Shown here in pieces: positions 8,222-17,389 of a stretch of 64,000 bases of DNA. The translations under genes and the position numbers were made by a program. How positions within the stretch are numbered: position 1 is the first letter of the stretch; each line of letters starts with the position of its first letter. The notes beneath the pieces are model-generated. The model ran no database searches. It saw nothing but the letters and a program-made list of their open reading frames with translations, and was not told the DNA's origin. The stretch spans positions 1-64,000 of the forward strand of contig JAEINY010000002.1 of the NCBI GenBank assembly GCA_016342595.1. Reading direction: 5' to 3'. The DNA is from Marinilabiliaceae bacterium. GTDB lineage: Bacteria; Bacteroidota; Bacteroidia; Bacteroidales; Marinilabiliaceae.

Positions 8222-10543
8222 ATGATAGTGACATTTCGATTTTTACTGGCAGGGATAATTGTAATAGGTGGTTTGGTGGGCTGTAGTACTACCAGGTATG
8301 TACCCGATGATGCTTACCTGCTAAATAAAATTGAAATACAGAACAACGCCAAAGATATCTCTAAAGATGAGTTGAAGTTTTATCTGCGGCAAAAAGAAAA
8401 TGTTAAGATTATTGGTTTTTGGCGTTTCCACTTAGGCTTATATAATTTATCCGGTCGGGATGAATCCAATGGATTTAATCAATGGCTAAGACGTATTGGT
8501 GAAGAGCCGGTGCTGTACGATGAATTGTTGAAGCAGAAATCCAATGAACAACTTACTTTGTTTCTTAAAAACAAAGGGTATTTCAATGCGCAGGTCACGG
8601 ATTCCGTCATTCAAACCGGTAATAAGAAAGTCAAAGTCCGCTATTCCATTGAGCCTGGAAAAAGGTACCGCATAAATAATGTACACTATCGAATAGATGA
8701 TAATCATCTGGGTAAATTGGTGTATGCCGATACTTTGCAATCATTATTAAAGAAAGGCCAGCCCTTTGATGCGGAAGTGCATGATAAGGAGCGTGAGCGC
8801 TTAACGCGGTTGATGCGCAATAATGGGTATTATAATTTCAGTAAGGAGTATATCTATTATTTGGCTGATAGTGCTCTGGGAAATTACCAGGTGAATGATT
8901 CATTGATTCTGGTGAAAGAGCGTAAAAGTATTTCTAAGGAAGTGGATACGTTAGTAGCTCATCAAAAGTCACGTATCAAAGATGTGTATTTTCTGGTGGG
9001 ATTTGACCCTCAGGAAGCGTTACAGAATGATTCAGGATACTTAAGTCGATTTGATACCTTGATGTACGAAGGGTGTCATATTCTTTATGGCGATAACTTG
9101 AATTTTCGTGCCGATGTACTGATTAATTCGAACTATATTTTTCCGGGGCAGTTTTATAGTACTGACTTGGTGGATAAAACCCAGTCGTTGTTGTCCGACT
9201 TACAATTGTTTCGTTTTATCGATATTCGTTTTCGGGAACTCCCCGGACAAAAAGATGCTGAAGGGAATAAGTTGTTGCAGTGTTTTATTCAGCTTTCCTC
9301 ATCCCGTATTCAATCCTATGCATTTGAATTGGAAGGGACCAACTCTTCCGGAAATCTGGGGGCTGCCGGTATTGTTAAGTACAAGCATAAAAACCTGCTC
9401 AGAGGGGCCGAGGTGTTCGATATGCGTTTTCGGACAGCTTCCGAAAATCAGGCAAATAGTGATGGTGAGAATCGGTTTAATACCCTTGAGGTTGGGGTGG
9501 ATGCCGGGTTAACACTGCCAAAGTTTGTAGTGCCGTTTAGAGTAGAGAGTTTTCGAAAAAGGTTTAACCCCAGAACCAATATAAAGGTGGCTTACAATTA
9601 TCAGAGACGCCCTGATTATACACGAACGATTGGTAATGCACGATTAAGTTATAATTGGAAATCTTCAAATTTTGTGAGTCATTCTTTTTCGCCAATAGAG
9701 TTTAGTTTGGTAAATATTCCGGTGAAAGATTCGGCCTTCTGGAGTCGGATTGAGAATACGACTTTGAAGCATAGTTATACTGATCACTTAATTATGAATA
9801 GTTCTTATACCTATTTGTATAATGAACAGATTCTTCCCAAAGAAAAACAGTATTGGTACTTTAGGGCTAATGCAGAGGCTGCCGGTAATTTTCTAAATGG
9901 TTTAGTGAGTTTGTGGGATGGTAATTCCGATTCCGAGTTTCGGGAAATAATGGGCATTCGCTATGCGCAGTATGTGAAAGCGGATTTTGATGTACGCTAT
10001 CATCATATTGTTAACGAGGTGAATTCCATGGCCTATCGTTTTTTTGCCGGAGTGGGGTATCCCTATGGAAATATGAATACACTTCCTTTCGAAAAGCGTT
10101 ATTTTGTGGGAGGAGCAAATAGTATACGGGCCTGGCCGGTGAGGGGGCTTGGCCCCGGGGGATTTAAAGATACTGAAAGTGGCTACTATAATCAGATTGG
10201 TGATATTCGATTGGAACTGAATGCCGAATATCGGTTTAAGCTGTTTTGGCGTTTAGAGGGTGCCTTGTTTGCCGATATTGGTAATATCTGGAATATTCGT
10301 GAAACGGGAAATGAGAAACAGGATGAAGAGGGTTTGTTTAAATTCAACCAGTTTTATAAGCAGATTGCTGTAGGAATTGGTACCGGAGCGCGACTGGATT
10401 TTGGTTATTTTGTATTTCGGATGGATATGGGAGTTAAAGCGCGTGACCCGTCTTTGCCGGCCGGAAAGAGATGGGTGTTTGGGGCAGATGCTTTTAATGT
10501 AAATAATATGGCTTTTAATTTTGCTATTGGTTATCCATTCTAG
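8222..10543 (+). CDS. tamL: translocation and assembly module lipoprotein TamL (BamA/TamA family)
   Basis: A 773-residue Omp85-superfamily protein. The N-terminus is a lipoprotein signal (FRFLLAGIIVIGGLVGC, lipidated Cys at about residue 21), then POTRA-like repeats over roughly residues 25-350 (RYVPDDAYLLNKIEI at the start), then a C-terminal 16-strand-type barrel with the conserved YFVGGANSIRAWPVRGLGPG region and a final aromatic strand (NMAFNFAIGYPF). Lipidation of an Omp85 protein is the hallmark of TamL, the Bacteroidota counterpart of TamA that works with TamB in envelope biogenesis. tamB is not in the window. Confidence 0.9.
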   Translation: MIVTFRFLLAGIIVIGGLVGCSTTRYVPDDAYLLNKIEIQNNAKDISKDELKFYLRQKENVKIIGFWRFHLGLYNLSGRDESNGFNQWLRRIGEEPVLYDELLKQKSNEQLTLFLKNKGYFNAQVTDSVIQTGNKKVKVRYSIEPGKRYRINNVHYRIDDNHLGKLVYADTLQSLLKKGQPFDAEVHDKERERLTRLMRNNGYYNFSKEYIYYLADSALGNYQVNDSLILVKERKSISKEVDTLVAHQKSRIKDVYFLVGFDPQEALQNDSGYLSRFDTLMYEGCHILYGDNLNFRADVLINSNYIFPGQFYSTDLVDKTQSLLSDLQLFRFIDIRFRELPGQKDAEGNKLLQCFIQLSSSRIQSYAFELEGTNSSGNLGAAGIVKYKHKNLLRGAEVFDMRFRTASENQANSDGENRFNTLEVGVDAGLTLPKFVVPFRVESFRKRFNPRTNIKVAYNYQRRPDYTRTIGNARLSYNWKSSNFVSHSFSPIEFSLVNIPVKDSAFWSRIENTTLKHSYTDHLIMNSSYTYLYNEQILPKEKQYWYFRANAEAAGNFLNGLVSLWDGNSDSEFREIMGIRYAQYVKADFDVRYHHIVNEVNSMAYRFFAGVGYPYGNMNTLPFEKRYFVGGANSIRAWPVRGLGPGGFKDTESGYYNQIGDIRLELNAEYRFKLFWRLEGALFADIGNIWNIRETGNEKQDEEGLFKFNQFYKQIAVGIGTGARLDFGYFVFRMDMGVKARDPSLPAGKRWVFGADAFNVNNMAFNFAIGYPF

Positions 10544-10772
10544 TATTGCGTTCAAAAATAAGTTACACAAAGGAGCACGAAGAAAGCAAAGAGGGATACG
10601 GAGAGGATATCTTGTGTTAAAATAAGGTATCTGGCAGTCGGTTATCATCTGCTAGCAAGGTTCGCATTTAAGAAATAAGGTCTTTTGTTTATCATTTAAA
10701 CCTTAGGGAGCGGATAGAGATAGCTTTTAATTATAGAAAAGAGTTTCGTTGAGAATGGATCTTAATTTCGGT

Positions 10773-10898
10773 AAGGCTGAAGGCCTTTAACAATAAAGCT
10801 TGGGGCAACGCCCCAAGTATAATTTAAGTGGTGGGGTCATTACCCTGAATGGGTGAGACAATACGATTTATTTGTTGTTTGTCTCAGGCTTTCAGCCT
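10773..10898. repeat. REP-like multi-hairpin element
   Basis: Four short hairpins follow one another: AAGGC/GCCTT (10773-10787), CTTGGGGC-aac-GCCCCAAG (10799-10817), ACCC/GGGT (10842-10854) and AGGCT-ttc-AGCCT (10886-10898). Their centres are 28, 40 and 44 nt apart. It occupies the 487-nt spacer between tamL and fba; the rest (10544-10772 and 10899-10978) shows no gene. A related element lies at 58940-59165. Confidence 0.75.
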
Positions 10899-10978
10899 GT
10901 TTTTTTATTTTTTTTTCAATTACTCACAAATTAGGAAAGAGCTTAAAATATTAATTTGTGACTTGAATGTAAGCATAA

Positions 10979-11011
10979 AAAAAAGGACGAACCGTTGAGT
11001 TCGTCCTTTTT
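10979..11011 (-). terminator. rho-independent terminator of the minus-strand aldolase
   Basis: An almost perfect 12-bp stem (GGACGAAC / GTTCGTCC core) with loop CGTTGA, followed on the minus strand by a run of eight T, 19 nt beyond the fba stop codon. Confidence 0.85.
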
Positions 11012-11030
11012 AGTATGTGATATTAGGTGA

Positions 11031-12026
11031 TTAAGCTTTTTGAGCAGATCCTAATACGTTTTCATTTTTGTGCATGTAAAGCTCTTTCAATGATTCGCGG
11101 GCAGGACCTAAGTATTTTCTTGGGTCGAATTCACCTGGATTCTCGTTGAAAGTTTTTCTAATTGCAGCAGTCATTGCTAAACGACCATCTGAGTCAATGT
11201 TGATTTTACAGACAGCTGATTTGGCAGCTTTACGCAATTGCTCTTCAGGAATACCTACGGCAGCTTTCAAAGCACCACCGTTAGCGTTGATTATTGCAAC
11301 CTGATCTTGTGGTACAGAAGAAGATCCGTGCAATACAATAGGGAAACCAGGAATACGTTTCTCAATTTCTTCCAAAATTTCAAATTGCAATGGAGGAGGA
11401 ATTAATATTCCATCTTCGTTTTTAGTACACTGCTCAGGAGTAAATTTGTGAGCACCGTGAGAAGTACCAATTGAGATGGCCAATGAATCAACACCGGTTC
11501 TCTTTACAAAGTCTTCTACTTCTTCTGGTCTGGTGTAAGTAGACTCTTCTGCTACTACGTCATCTTCAACACCTGCTAATACGCCAAGTTCACCCTCAAC
11601 AGTTACGCCATGGGCATGTGCGTATTCTACTACTTTTTTTGTTAAAGCAACGTTTTCTTCATACGAATGGTGAGATCCGTCAATCATTACGGAAGAAAAA
11701 CCGTTATCAATACAGTCTTTACACAATTCAAATGTATCACCGTGGTCAAGGTGTAAAACAACCGGAATTTCATAGCCTAACTCTTTTACATACTCAACAG
11801 CTCCACGAGCCATGTTGCGAAGTAAAGTAGCGTTAGCATATTTTCTTGCACCTGAAGAAACTTGCAAAATCACCGGTGATTTGGTTTCAACACATGCCAA
11901 AAGAATAGCTTGCATTTGCTCCAGGTTGTTGAAATTGTAAGCAGGGATAGCGTATCCGCCTGCTACTGCTTTTTCGAATAGCTCTTTCGTGTTAACAAGT
12001 CCGAGGTCTTTGTAACTGATTGCCAT
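11031..12026 (-). CDS. fba: class II fructose-bisphosphate aldolase (331 aa)
   Basis: A 331-residue zinc-dependent class II aldolase that cleaves fructose 1,6-bisphosphate to DHAP and glyceraldehyde 3-phosphate in glycolysis, or runs in reverse in gluconeogenesis. Family motifs are AYNFNNLEQMQA, VVLHLDHGDTFE (active-site Asp and zinc His), SVMIDGSHHSYEENV, VEGELGVLAGVEDD, SIGTSHGAHKF and VLHGSSS. These are of the shorter class IIB (gatY/fbaB-like) pattern. The ATG at 12026 is preceded by an A/T-rich leader with a good promoter. A second, class IIA enzyme is encoded divergently next to it. Confidence 0.93.
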   Translation of the reverse strand: MAISYKDLGLVNTKELFEKAVAGGYAIPAYNFNNLEQMQAILLACVETKSPVILQVSSGARKYANATLLRNMARGAVEYVKELGYEIPVVLHLDHGDTFELCKDCIDNGFSSVMIDGSHHSYEENVALTKKVVEYAHAHGVTVEGELGVLAGVEDDVVAEESTYTRPEEVEDFVKRTGVDSLAISIGTSHGAHKFTPEQCTKNEDGILIPPPLQFEILEEIEKRIPGFPIVLHGSSSVPQDQVAIINANGGALKAAVGIPEEQLRKAAKSAVCKINIDSDGRLAMTAAIRKTFNENPGEFDPRKYLGPARESLKELYMHKNENVLGSAQKA

Positions 12027-12124
12027 TTTGTTAATTGATTTATGTTAATAACTAGAATGAGGTCTTGAAATTGTACATTTAAGGTTGTAAATTATACCCT
12101 TGTATCCTGCTGTTTTAGGACGGG

Positions 12125-12155
12125 CAAAAATATAAAAAGACGCTGATTAATACAA
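12125..12155 (-). promoter_or_regulatory. putative promoter for fba
   Basis: On the minus strand a -33 TTG (12153-12155) and a -7 box TATTTTTG (12125-12132) are 20 nt apart, matching the Bacteroidota consensus; the leader would be about 90 nt. The rest of the 327-nt divergent spacer (12027-12353) is A/T-rich and shows no gene. Confidence 0.55.
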
Positions 12156-12353
12156 TATTTACTAGTACTAATAAAAGTTAAAGATGGTGGCGTGGTTGGT
12201 CTTGATTTTCAAATGATTTTTAAAAAATACACGTAATTATCTCATGGAAAATGAAAAGAGCATTGTAAAATCGTAGGCTGAAATTGTTTTAAAGCGTTAA
12301 ACTAATAGTGATTATTTCTGTTTCATATTATTTAGAACTATAAATTAAAAGTT

Positions 12354-13430
12354 ATGAATCGAGTATTAGAAGTCATTAAACCAGGAGTTGTTGTGGGTGA
12401 GGATGTGGCAAAGCTGTTCCAATTAGCAAAGGATCAAGGGTTTGCTTTGCCGGCCGTGAATGTGGTTGGTACGAACTCTATAAATGCTGTAATTGAGGCA
12501 GCTAAAGTGGTAAATTCTCCCGTGATTGTGCAATTGTCACATGGTGGTGCGGGGTTTTACGCAGGCAAAGGAATTGGTCTGGAAGGTAATAAGGCGGCCG
12601 CATTGGGCGCTATTTCCGCAGCTAAGCATGTTCATTTGGTAGCCGAAGCGTATGGTGTACCTGTAATTCTTCATACTGATCATGCGGCTAAAAAATTACT
12701 TCCATGGATCGATGTACTTTTGGATGCTGGTGAAAAGCATTTTGAAGAAACGGGAAAGCCTTTGTTTAGCTCTCACATGCTCGATTTGTCTGAAGAATCG
12801 ATGGAAGAGAACATTGATATTTGTAAAAAGTACCTCGCCCGCATGAGTAAAATTGGCATGACGCTGGAGATTGAGTTAGGTATTACCGGTGGGGAAGAAG
12901 ATGGTGTGGATAATACCAATGTGGATCACTCCATGTTATATACTCAGCCCGAAGATGTTTATTATGCATTCGATGAATTGAGTAAAGTTTCGCCTAATTT
13001 CACCGTTGCAGCATCTTTTGGTAATGTGCATGGGGTTTATAAACCTGGTAATGTGGTGTTGCGTCCGGATATTTTGAAGTCTTCTCAGGAGTATATTGTG
13101 GGTAAAATTGGAGGTGATGCGAAGCCTGTTAATTTTGTCTTTCATGGTGGATCCGGTTCTTCTTTGGAAGAAATTCGTGAGGCGATTGGGTATGGCGTGA
13201 TTAAGATGAATATTGATACCGATACACAATGGGCCTTTTGGGATGGTATCCGTGCTTATGAAGCTAAAAACAGGGATTACTTGCAAAAGCAGATTGGTAA
13301 TCCGGACGGTGACGATAAGCCCAATAAAAAGTATTACGATCCGCGCAAGTGGCTTCGTGAAGGTGAAGCTGGTATTATTAGTCGTTTGAAGCAAGCTTTT
13401 GAGGATTTGAATTGCATTGATAAGCTGTAG
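12354..13430 (+). CDS. fbaA: class II fructose-bisphosphate aldolase (358 aa, class IIA)
   Basis: A 358-residue class IIA aldolase of the E. coli FbaA type. Recognisable motifs are FALPAVNVVGTNSINAVIEAA, VILHTDHAAKKLLPW (the catalytic Asp/His region), SSHMLDLSEE, LEIELGITGGEEDGVDN, FTVAASFGNVHGVYKPGNV, FVFHGGSGSS and KMNIDTDTQWAFWDG. Same reaction as the neighbouring 331-residue enzyme, but only distantly related in sequence, so the two are not a recent duplication. Why both are kept is unknown; opposite direction of flux or different carbon sources are possible. Confidence 0.93.
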   Translation: MNRVLEVIKPGVVVGEDVAKLFQLAKDQGFALPAVNVVGTNSINAVIEAAKVVNSPVIVQLSHGGAGFYAGKGIGLEGNKAAALGAISAAKHVHLVAEAYGVPVILHTDHAAKKLLPWIDVLLDAGEKHFEETGKPLFSSHMLDLSEESMEENIDICKKYLARMSKIGMTLEIELGITGGEEDGVDNTNVDHSMLYTQPEDVYYAFDELSKVSPNFTVAASFGNVHGVYKPGNVVLRPDILKSSQEYIVGKIGGDAKPVNFVFHGGSGSSLEEIREAIGYGVIKMNIDTDTQWAFWDGIRAYEAKNRDYLQKQIGNPDGDDKPNKKYYDPRKWLREGEAGIISRLKQAFEDLNCIDKL

Positions 13431-13454
13431 TTTGATCTAAAAAAAGCAATGTGA

Positions 13455-13490
13455 AGAGGCCATTGTCTGATGCAGTGTGCCTCTTTTTTA
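13455..13490 (+). terminator. terminator after fbaA
   Basis: AGAGGC (13455-13460) pairs with GCCTCT (13479-13484), followed by a T-run. A -7-like box for the next gene starts directly after it. Confidence 0.7.
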
Positions 13491-13498
13491 TATTTTTG
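13491..13498 (+). promoter_or_regulatory. putative -7 box for the sodium symporter gene
   Basis: TATTTTTG matches TAnnTTTG, 26 nt before the ATG at 13525. The expected -33 region lies inside the preceding terminator hairpin. Confidence 0.4.
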
Positions 13499-13524
13499 AG
13501 GCGAACAATTAAAATTTTACGTTT

Positions 13525-14853
13525 ATGGATGCACCATCAAGAGATAGTTTTTCAGGTAAATTTGGCGTTATAGCAGCAGCAGCAGGATCAGCTGTAGGGC
13601 TAGGCAATATATGGCGATTTCCGTATGTGGCTGGCGAAAATGGGGGTGGTGCTTTTTTGTTAGTATACCTTGGGTTTATATTGGCCATTGGTTTGCCGGT
13701 GATGTTATCTGAACTATTGATAGGACGTAAATCTCAGAAAAATGTGTTTGGCGCATTTAAAACGTTAGCACCTGATAAACCTATTTTTATGAGTGTGGGT
13801 ATCATGGGCGTAGGGGCTGCATTTATGATTTTAGCCTTTTATGCTGTTGTGGCCGGGTGGACCCTGGAATATACCTGGTTAGCAGTTCAGGATGGTTTGG
13901 CTGGAAAAACATCTGCTGAATTAAGTACCTTGTTTAAGAGCTTCTCGTCATCAACAGTTGGACCAATGGTGTGGATGGTGGTATTTATGGTTATGACGGC
14001 CGGGATTGTTATGGGAGGTGTTAAAAATGGTATTGAAAAGTATACTAAAATCTTGATGCCGATGTTGTTGGTTATTATTATTGTTTTGTGTATTAAAGCG
14101 ATTACATTGGATGGAGCTGAAAAGGGATTGTTATTTTTGTTTCAGCCCGATTTTTCAAAGGTTACCGGAAGCGTTATTTTGGAGGCTTTAGGTCAGGCAT
14201 TTTTTTCGCTTAGTATCGGAATGGGGGTAATTGCAACTTATGGTTCATATATCCAGAAAAAGGAGAATTTGCTTGCGACAGCATTTTCTGTGTCTGTGGC
14301 TGATACTTTGATTGCTGTTTTAGCCGGGATAGCTATATTTCCAGCTGTTTTTGCGTTTGGAATAAAACCAGATGCGGGTCCGGGACTTGTGTTCGAAACC
14401 TTGCCCAACGTATTTAATCAGATGGTTGGTGGTTATCTGTTTTCAATAGCATTTTTCGTGTTGTTGGTTATTGCTGCTTTAACATCTTCTGTTTCTTTAT
14501 TGGAAGTAGTAGTTGCTTATTTTTGTGAAGAGTTGAAAATGAAGCGTAAAGCTGCTACTGCTTTGGCTGCTGGTTTAATAACACTTTTAGGAGCTTTATG
14601 TGTCGTGTCTCAAGATGTATTTGATGTGTTTGATAAGACGTCATCCACTATTTTATTGCCATTGGGTGGAATTTTAATTGCTGTATTTGCAGGATGGGTA
14701 CTGGGTAAAAATAAAGTGAAAGAAGAATTGGAAGCACATGGTGGTAAAGCAAATTATGTGAGTGTTCTGATTTTTGTTGTAAAGATTGTGGCACCGATTG
14801 CAATTGGTTTTGTGTTTCTTAAAGGCTTAGGCGTGCTAGAGTTGATTTTTTAA
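13525..14853 (+). CDS. sodium-dependent transporter, NSS (SNF) family
   Basis: A 442-residue integral membrane protein with about 11 hydrophobic segments, the usual number for bacterial members of the neurotransmitter:sodium symporter family. TM1 carries the unwound sodium/substrate motif AAAAGSAVGLGNIWRFPY, and LGQAFFSLSIGMG corresponds to the TM6 substrate region. It probably imports an amino acid together with Na+; the substrate cannot be assigned. It stands alone between terminators. Confidence 0.9.
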   Translation: MDAPSRDSFSGKFGVIAAAAGSAVGLGNIWRFPYVAGENGGGAFLLVYLGFILAIGLPVMLSELLIGRKSQKNVFGAFKTLAPDKPIFMSVGIMGVGAAFMILAFYAVVAGWTLEYTWLAVQDGLAGKTSAELSTLFKSFSSSTVGPMVWMVVFMVMTAGIVMGGVKNGIEKYTKILMPMLLVIIIVLCIKAITLDGAEKGLLFLFQPDFSKVTGSVILEALGQAFFSLSIGMGVIATYGSYIQKKENLLATAFSVSVADTLIAVLAGIAIFPAVFAFGIKPDAGPGLVFETLPNVFNQMVGGYLFSIAFFVLLVIAALTSSVSLLEVVVAYFCEELKMKRKAATALAAGLITLLGALCVVSQDVFDVFDKTSSTILLPLGGILIAVFAGWVLGKNKVKEELEAHGGKANYVSVLIFVVKIVAPIAIGFVFLKGLGVLELIF

Positions 14854-14878
14854 AAAGAAAGTCAAGATTATATTTCAG

Positions 14879-14907
14879 AAGATCGTTTATATAACGATCT
14901 TTTTTTG
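14879..14907 (+). terminator. terminator after the NSS transporter
   Basis: AAGATCGTT pairs with AACGATCTT across a short TATA-like loop, followed by seven T. Confidence 0.8.
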
Positions 14908-14952
14908 TTGAAGTTTTCCTTCAGTATAGCTAACTTGAATGAAAAAGGAATC

Positions 14953-16011
14953 ATGTGGCGTGATCTTTTCAAAATGTCGAGAGTTGAACAGTTAGGCTTT
15001 GCTACGATGTTTTTGATTATTATTGGTTCGTTACTACTCTATCATTTTTTCTCTTTAGAAGCTTCGCTTCCAAATAAAGAGATTTGCATAGAATGGCTGG
15101 AGCAAGTACGTGTTTTAGAAAAGGAAACTGTTGCTAATAAGAATAAAGCACAGCAAAAGAAGTTGTTTCGTTTCGATCCCAATCGTGTTTCGATTAAGGA
15201 GATGGAGTTATTGGGATTGAAGTCGTATGTTATTCTGAATATTCTTAAATACCGTGAAGCAGGAGGTGGTTTTTGGTCTGTTGGAGACTTTAAAAGTGTG
15301 TATGGTTTGGATTCCGTTACTTTTGTAATGCTCCAGCCTTTTGTTGCAATTGGTGATGAAAAGAAAATAAATAAATACCGAACCAAGAAACGAAGTTATT
15401 TAGTGGATCTTAATCGAGTAGATCAGGCTTGGTTAAGTGAAGAGGGGGTGAATTCTGAGGTAATAAATGAAATCATCACGAAGCAAAGTGATTACTACTT
15501 TTCACGGCGTGTGGATAAAGATTCACTAGTAGAGTTCTCTATTGATGAATGGAAATTGTTTTCGGCATCCGTCCTTAGTGTGAAGTATGATAAAAAGAAG
15601 GAAGAGTTTGAGCATTTTGAGATTGAACTTAATAGGGCAGATACTTCAGAGCTTTGTTTATTAAAAGGAATAGGTCCTTATTATGCCAGGCGGATTATTT
15701 ATTATCGCAATCAAGTTGGAGGTTTTTATTCAATTGATCAACTTCTGGAGGTAGAAGGGATATCACCAATAGTCTTGTCAGATAATGAAGAAAAAATAGT
15801 TGTTGATCCTAATTTGATTCAATCACTAAATGTACATACAGCCAGTCTTTGGAAGATGAAAGCGCATCCTTATTTGAATTTTTACATGGCGAAAGATATT
15901 TATGAGTACAGAAGGGTTAATGGAAATTTTAAGGTGTTATCTGAAGTTTTTAGTCTGCCGGCATTCGAGGGGCAGGATACGATTCGATTGAGCAGATACC
16001 TTACTTTATAG
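14953..16011 (+). CDS. helix-hairpin-helix domain protein, membrane anchored
   Basis: About 352 residues. The ATG at 14953 is chosen because AAGGA lies just before it and because the upstream in-frame TTG overlaps the previous terminator. An N-terminal hydrophobic segment (FATMFLIIIGSLLLYHFF) anchors a body containing several ComEA-like helix-hairpin-helix units, the clearest being ELNRADTSELCLLKGIGPYY followed by ARRIIYYRNQVGGF; others start at FDPNRVSIKEMELLGLKS and VDLNRVDQAWL. Such repeats usually bind DNA, but in Bacteroidota this protein family is uncharacterised. Confidence 0.8.
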   Translation: MWRDLFKMSRVEQLGFATMFLIIIGSLLLYHFFSLEASLPNKEICIEWLEQVRVLEKETVANKNKAQQKKLFRFDPNRVSIKEMELLGLKSYVILNILKYREAGGGFWSVGDFKSVYGLDSVTFVMLQPFVAIGDEKKINKYRTKKRSYLVDLNRVDQAWLSEEGVNSEVINEIITKQSDYYFSRRVDKDSLVEFSIDEWKLFSASVLSVKYDKKKEEFEHFEIELNRADTSELCLLKGIGPYYARRIIYYRNQVGGFYSIDQLLEVEGISPIVLSDNEEKIVVDPNLIQSLNVHTASLWKMKAHPYLNFYMAKDIYEYRRVNGNFKVLSEVFSLPAFEGQDTIRLSRYLTL

Positions 16012-16163
16012 GCGTTTATCGTTAAGGTAATTAAATGGTATCTTTGCTTTAAACTTAATTTGTCAGTAAAAATTAGCCCGAAAATTTGTTGCAATCATGA
16101 ATCTTCTGTTTCTTTGCAGCTGCAAAAAAGTAGGGGTGAAATCATTTTTTGGCCCCAATGGTA

Positions 16164-16194
16164 TTGATTTTTTGTTGTTTAATGGTTAATTTTG
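16164..16194 (+). promoter_or_regulatory. putative promoter for rpsU
   Basis: A -33 TTG (16164-16166) and -7 box TAATTTTG (16187-16194) are 20 nt apart; the start codon follows 23 nt later. A second -7-like box, TATCTTTG, lies at 16039-16046 and may give a longer leader. Confidence 0.5.
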
Positions 16195-16217
16195 CGGCCT
16201 AAATAAAATTATAAGCT

Positions 16218-16409
16218 ATGATAGTAATTCCTATTAAAGAAGGCGAAAACATTGAGAGAGCCTTAAAGAAGTTTAAAAGAAAATTTGAAAAAACAGGTGC
16301 GATGCGCGAGTTGCGTTCTCGTCAAGCTTTTTCAAAGCCTTCTGTTATTAGAAGAGAAGAAGTGAAGAAGGCGATATACATCGAGCAGCTACAACGCGAA
16401 GAGGATTAA
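16218..16409 (+). CDS. rpsU: 30S ribosomal protein S21
   Basis: A 63-residue basic protein with the S21 pattern IPIKEGENIERALKKFKRKF followed by the arginine-rich middle. It is a small-subunit protein near the anti-Shine-Dalgarno end of 16S rRNA. The position in front of a xerC-like gene, hpf, tRNAs and tuf is usual for Bacteroidota. Confidence 0.93.
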   Translation: MIVIPIKEGENIERALKKFKRKFEKTGAMRELRSRQAFSKPSVIRREEVKKAIYIEQLQREED

Positions 16410-16422
16410 AAAAAAATGCTGC

Positions 16423-16480
16423 GGGTGTCTGTTTTTATGCTATTTTTCGTATATTCGTAATTAGCATAAAAACGACACCC
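16423..16480. repeat. long interrupted inverted repeat between rpsU and xerC
   Basis: GGGTGTC and TTTTTATGCTA on the left match TAGCATAAAAA and GACACCC on the right, giving arms of about 18 nt with one off-register base and a ~20-nt A/T-rich loop. It ends 8 nt before the xerC ATG. It may be an rpsU terminator or a site regulating xerC translation. Confidence 0.65.
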
Positions 16481-16487
16481 TTAGTAA

Positions 16488-17372
16488 ATGCAGTATATAA
16501 CCTCATTTTTAAAATATTTAGAGTTTGAGCGGCGGAATTCGCAGCATACGATTACCTCTTATCGATGTGATCTAAAGCAGTTTTGTGAGTTTCTGAGTGA
16601 AGAAAGGATAGTATCCTGGAATAAAGTCACTTCAAAAGTCATCCGGTCCTGGATGGTTAAAATGCTTGGTCAGGGAATTTCTGCCCGATCGGTCAATCGG
16701 AAAATTGCTACCTTAAAAACATTCTACAAGTTTATCATGCGGGAGGGAATTATTGAGGATAATCCACTTGATAAAGTGATTACCCCAAGAATACCAAAAA
16801 AACTACCTGTCTTTATTAAAGAAAACGACATGGATTTGTTGTTGGATGAAATATCGTTTGGAGAAGGGTATGAGGCCTGCCGGGATAAATTAATTATTGA
16901 TATTTTTTACTTTACCGGAATGCGCTTATCTGAGCTGGTCGGTCTGAAGATTTCGCAGATTGATATGTCGGGGGGTGTGATTAAGGTTTTGGGAAAACGC
17001 AATAAGGAACGTATAGTGCCCATTACCAGGGAGCTTAAAATGTCTATTGAGAGGTATCTTGAGGTGAGAGGCGAAACTTTTCCTGTAGCTACTGGTGAAG
17101 TATTGTTTTTGACTGAAAAAGGATTGCCGGCATACTCTAAACTTGTTTATCGGATTGTCAATAAATATCTGAAACTTGTTTCTACAGTTAATAAAAAAAG
17201 CCCTCATGTCTTAAGGCATACATTTGCTACGGCACTATTAAATCGAGGTGCTGATTTGAATGCGATAAAAGAGATTTTAGGGCATTCGAGTCTGGCTGCA
17301 ACGGAGGTGTATACGCATAATACTTTTGAAAAATTAAATACTATTTATAAACAAGCTCATCCGAGAGCTTAA
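16488..17372 (+). CDS. xerC: tyrosine recombinase XerC-like
   Basis: A 294-residue tyrosine recombinase. An N-terminal SAM-like core-binding domain (FLKYLEFERRNSQHTITSYR) is followed by the catalytic domain with the R in TGMRLSELVGLK, a lysine near VLGKRNKER, the H-x-x-R motif SPHVLRHTFAT, H in LGHSS and the nucleophile Tyr in ATEVYTHNTFE. Length and genomic position match chromosomal XerC, which resolves dimers at dif, and not a phage integrase. No dif-like site was recognised nearby. Confidence 0.9.
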   Translation: MQYITSFLKYLEFERRNSQHTITSYRCDLKQFCEFLSEERIVSWNKVTSKVIRSWMVKMLGQGISARSVNRKIATLKTFYKFIMREGIIEDNPLDKVITPRIPKKLPVFIKENDMDLLLDEISFGEGYEACRDKLIIDIFYFTGMRLSELVGLKISQIDMSGGVIKVLGKRNKERIVPITRELKMSIERYLEVRGETFPVATGEVLFLTEKGLPAYSKLVYRIVNKYLKLVSTVNKKSPHVLRHTFATALLNRGADLNAIKEILGHSSLAATEVYTHNTFEKLNTIYKQAHPRA

Positions 17373-17389
17373 AAGATGGAGGAATGCAT

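Noticed and set aside
16488-17372. The tyrosine recombinase considered as a phage or island integrase.
   Set aside because: Length, motifs and the conserved housekeeping position (rpsU, xerC, hpf, tuf) point to chromosomal XerC; no att repeats flank the nearby tRNAs.
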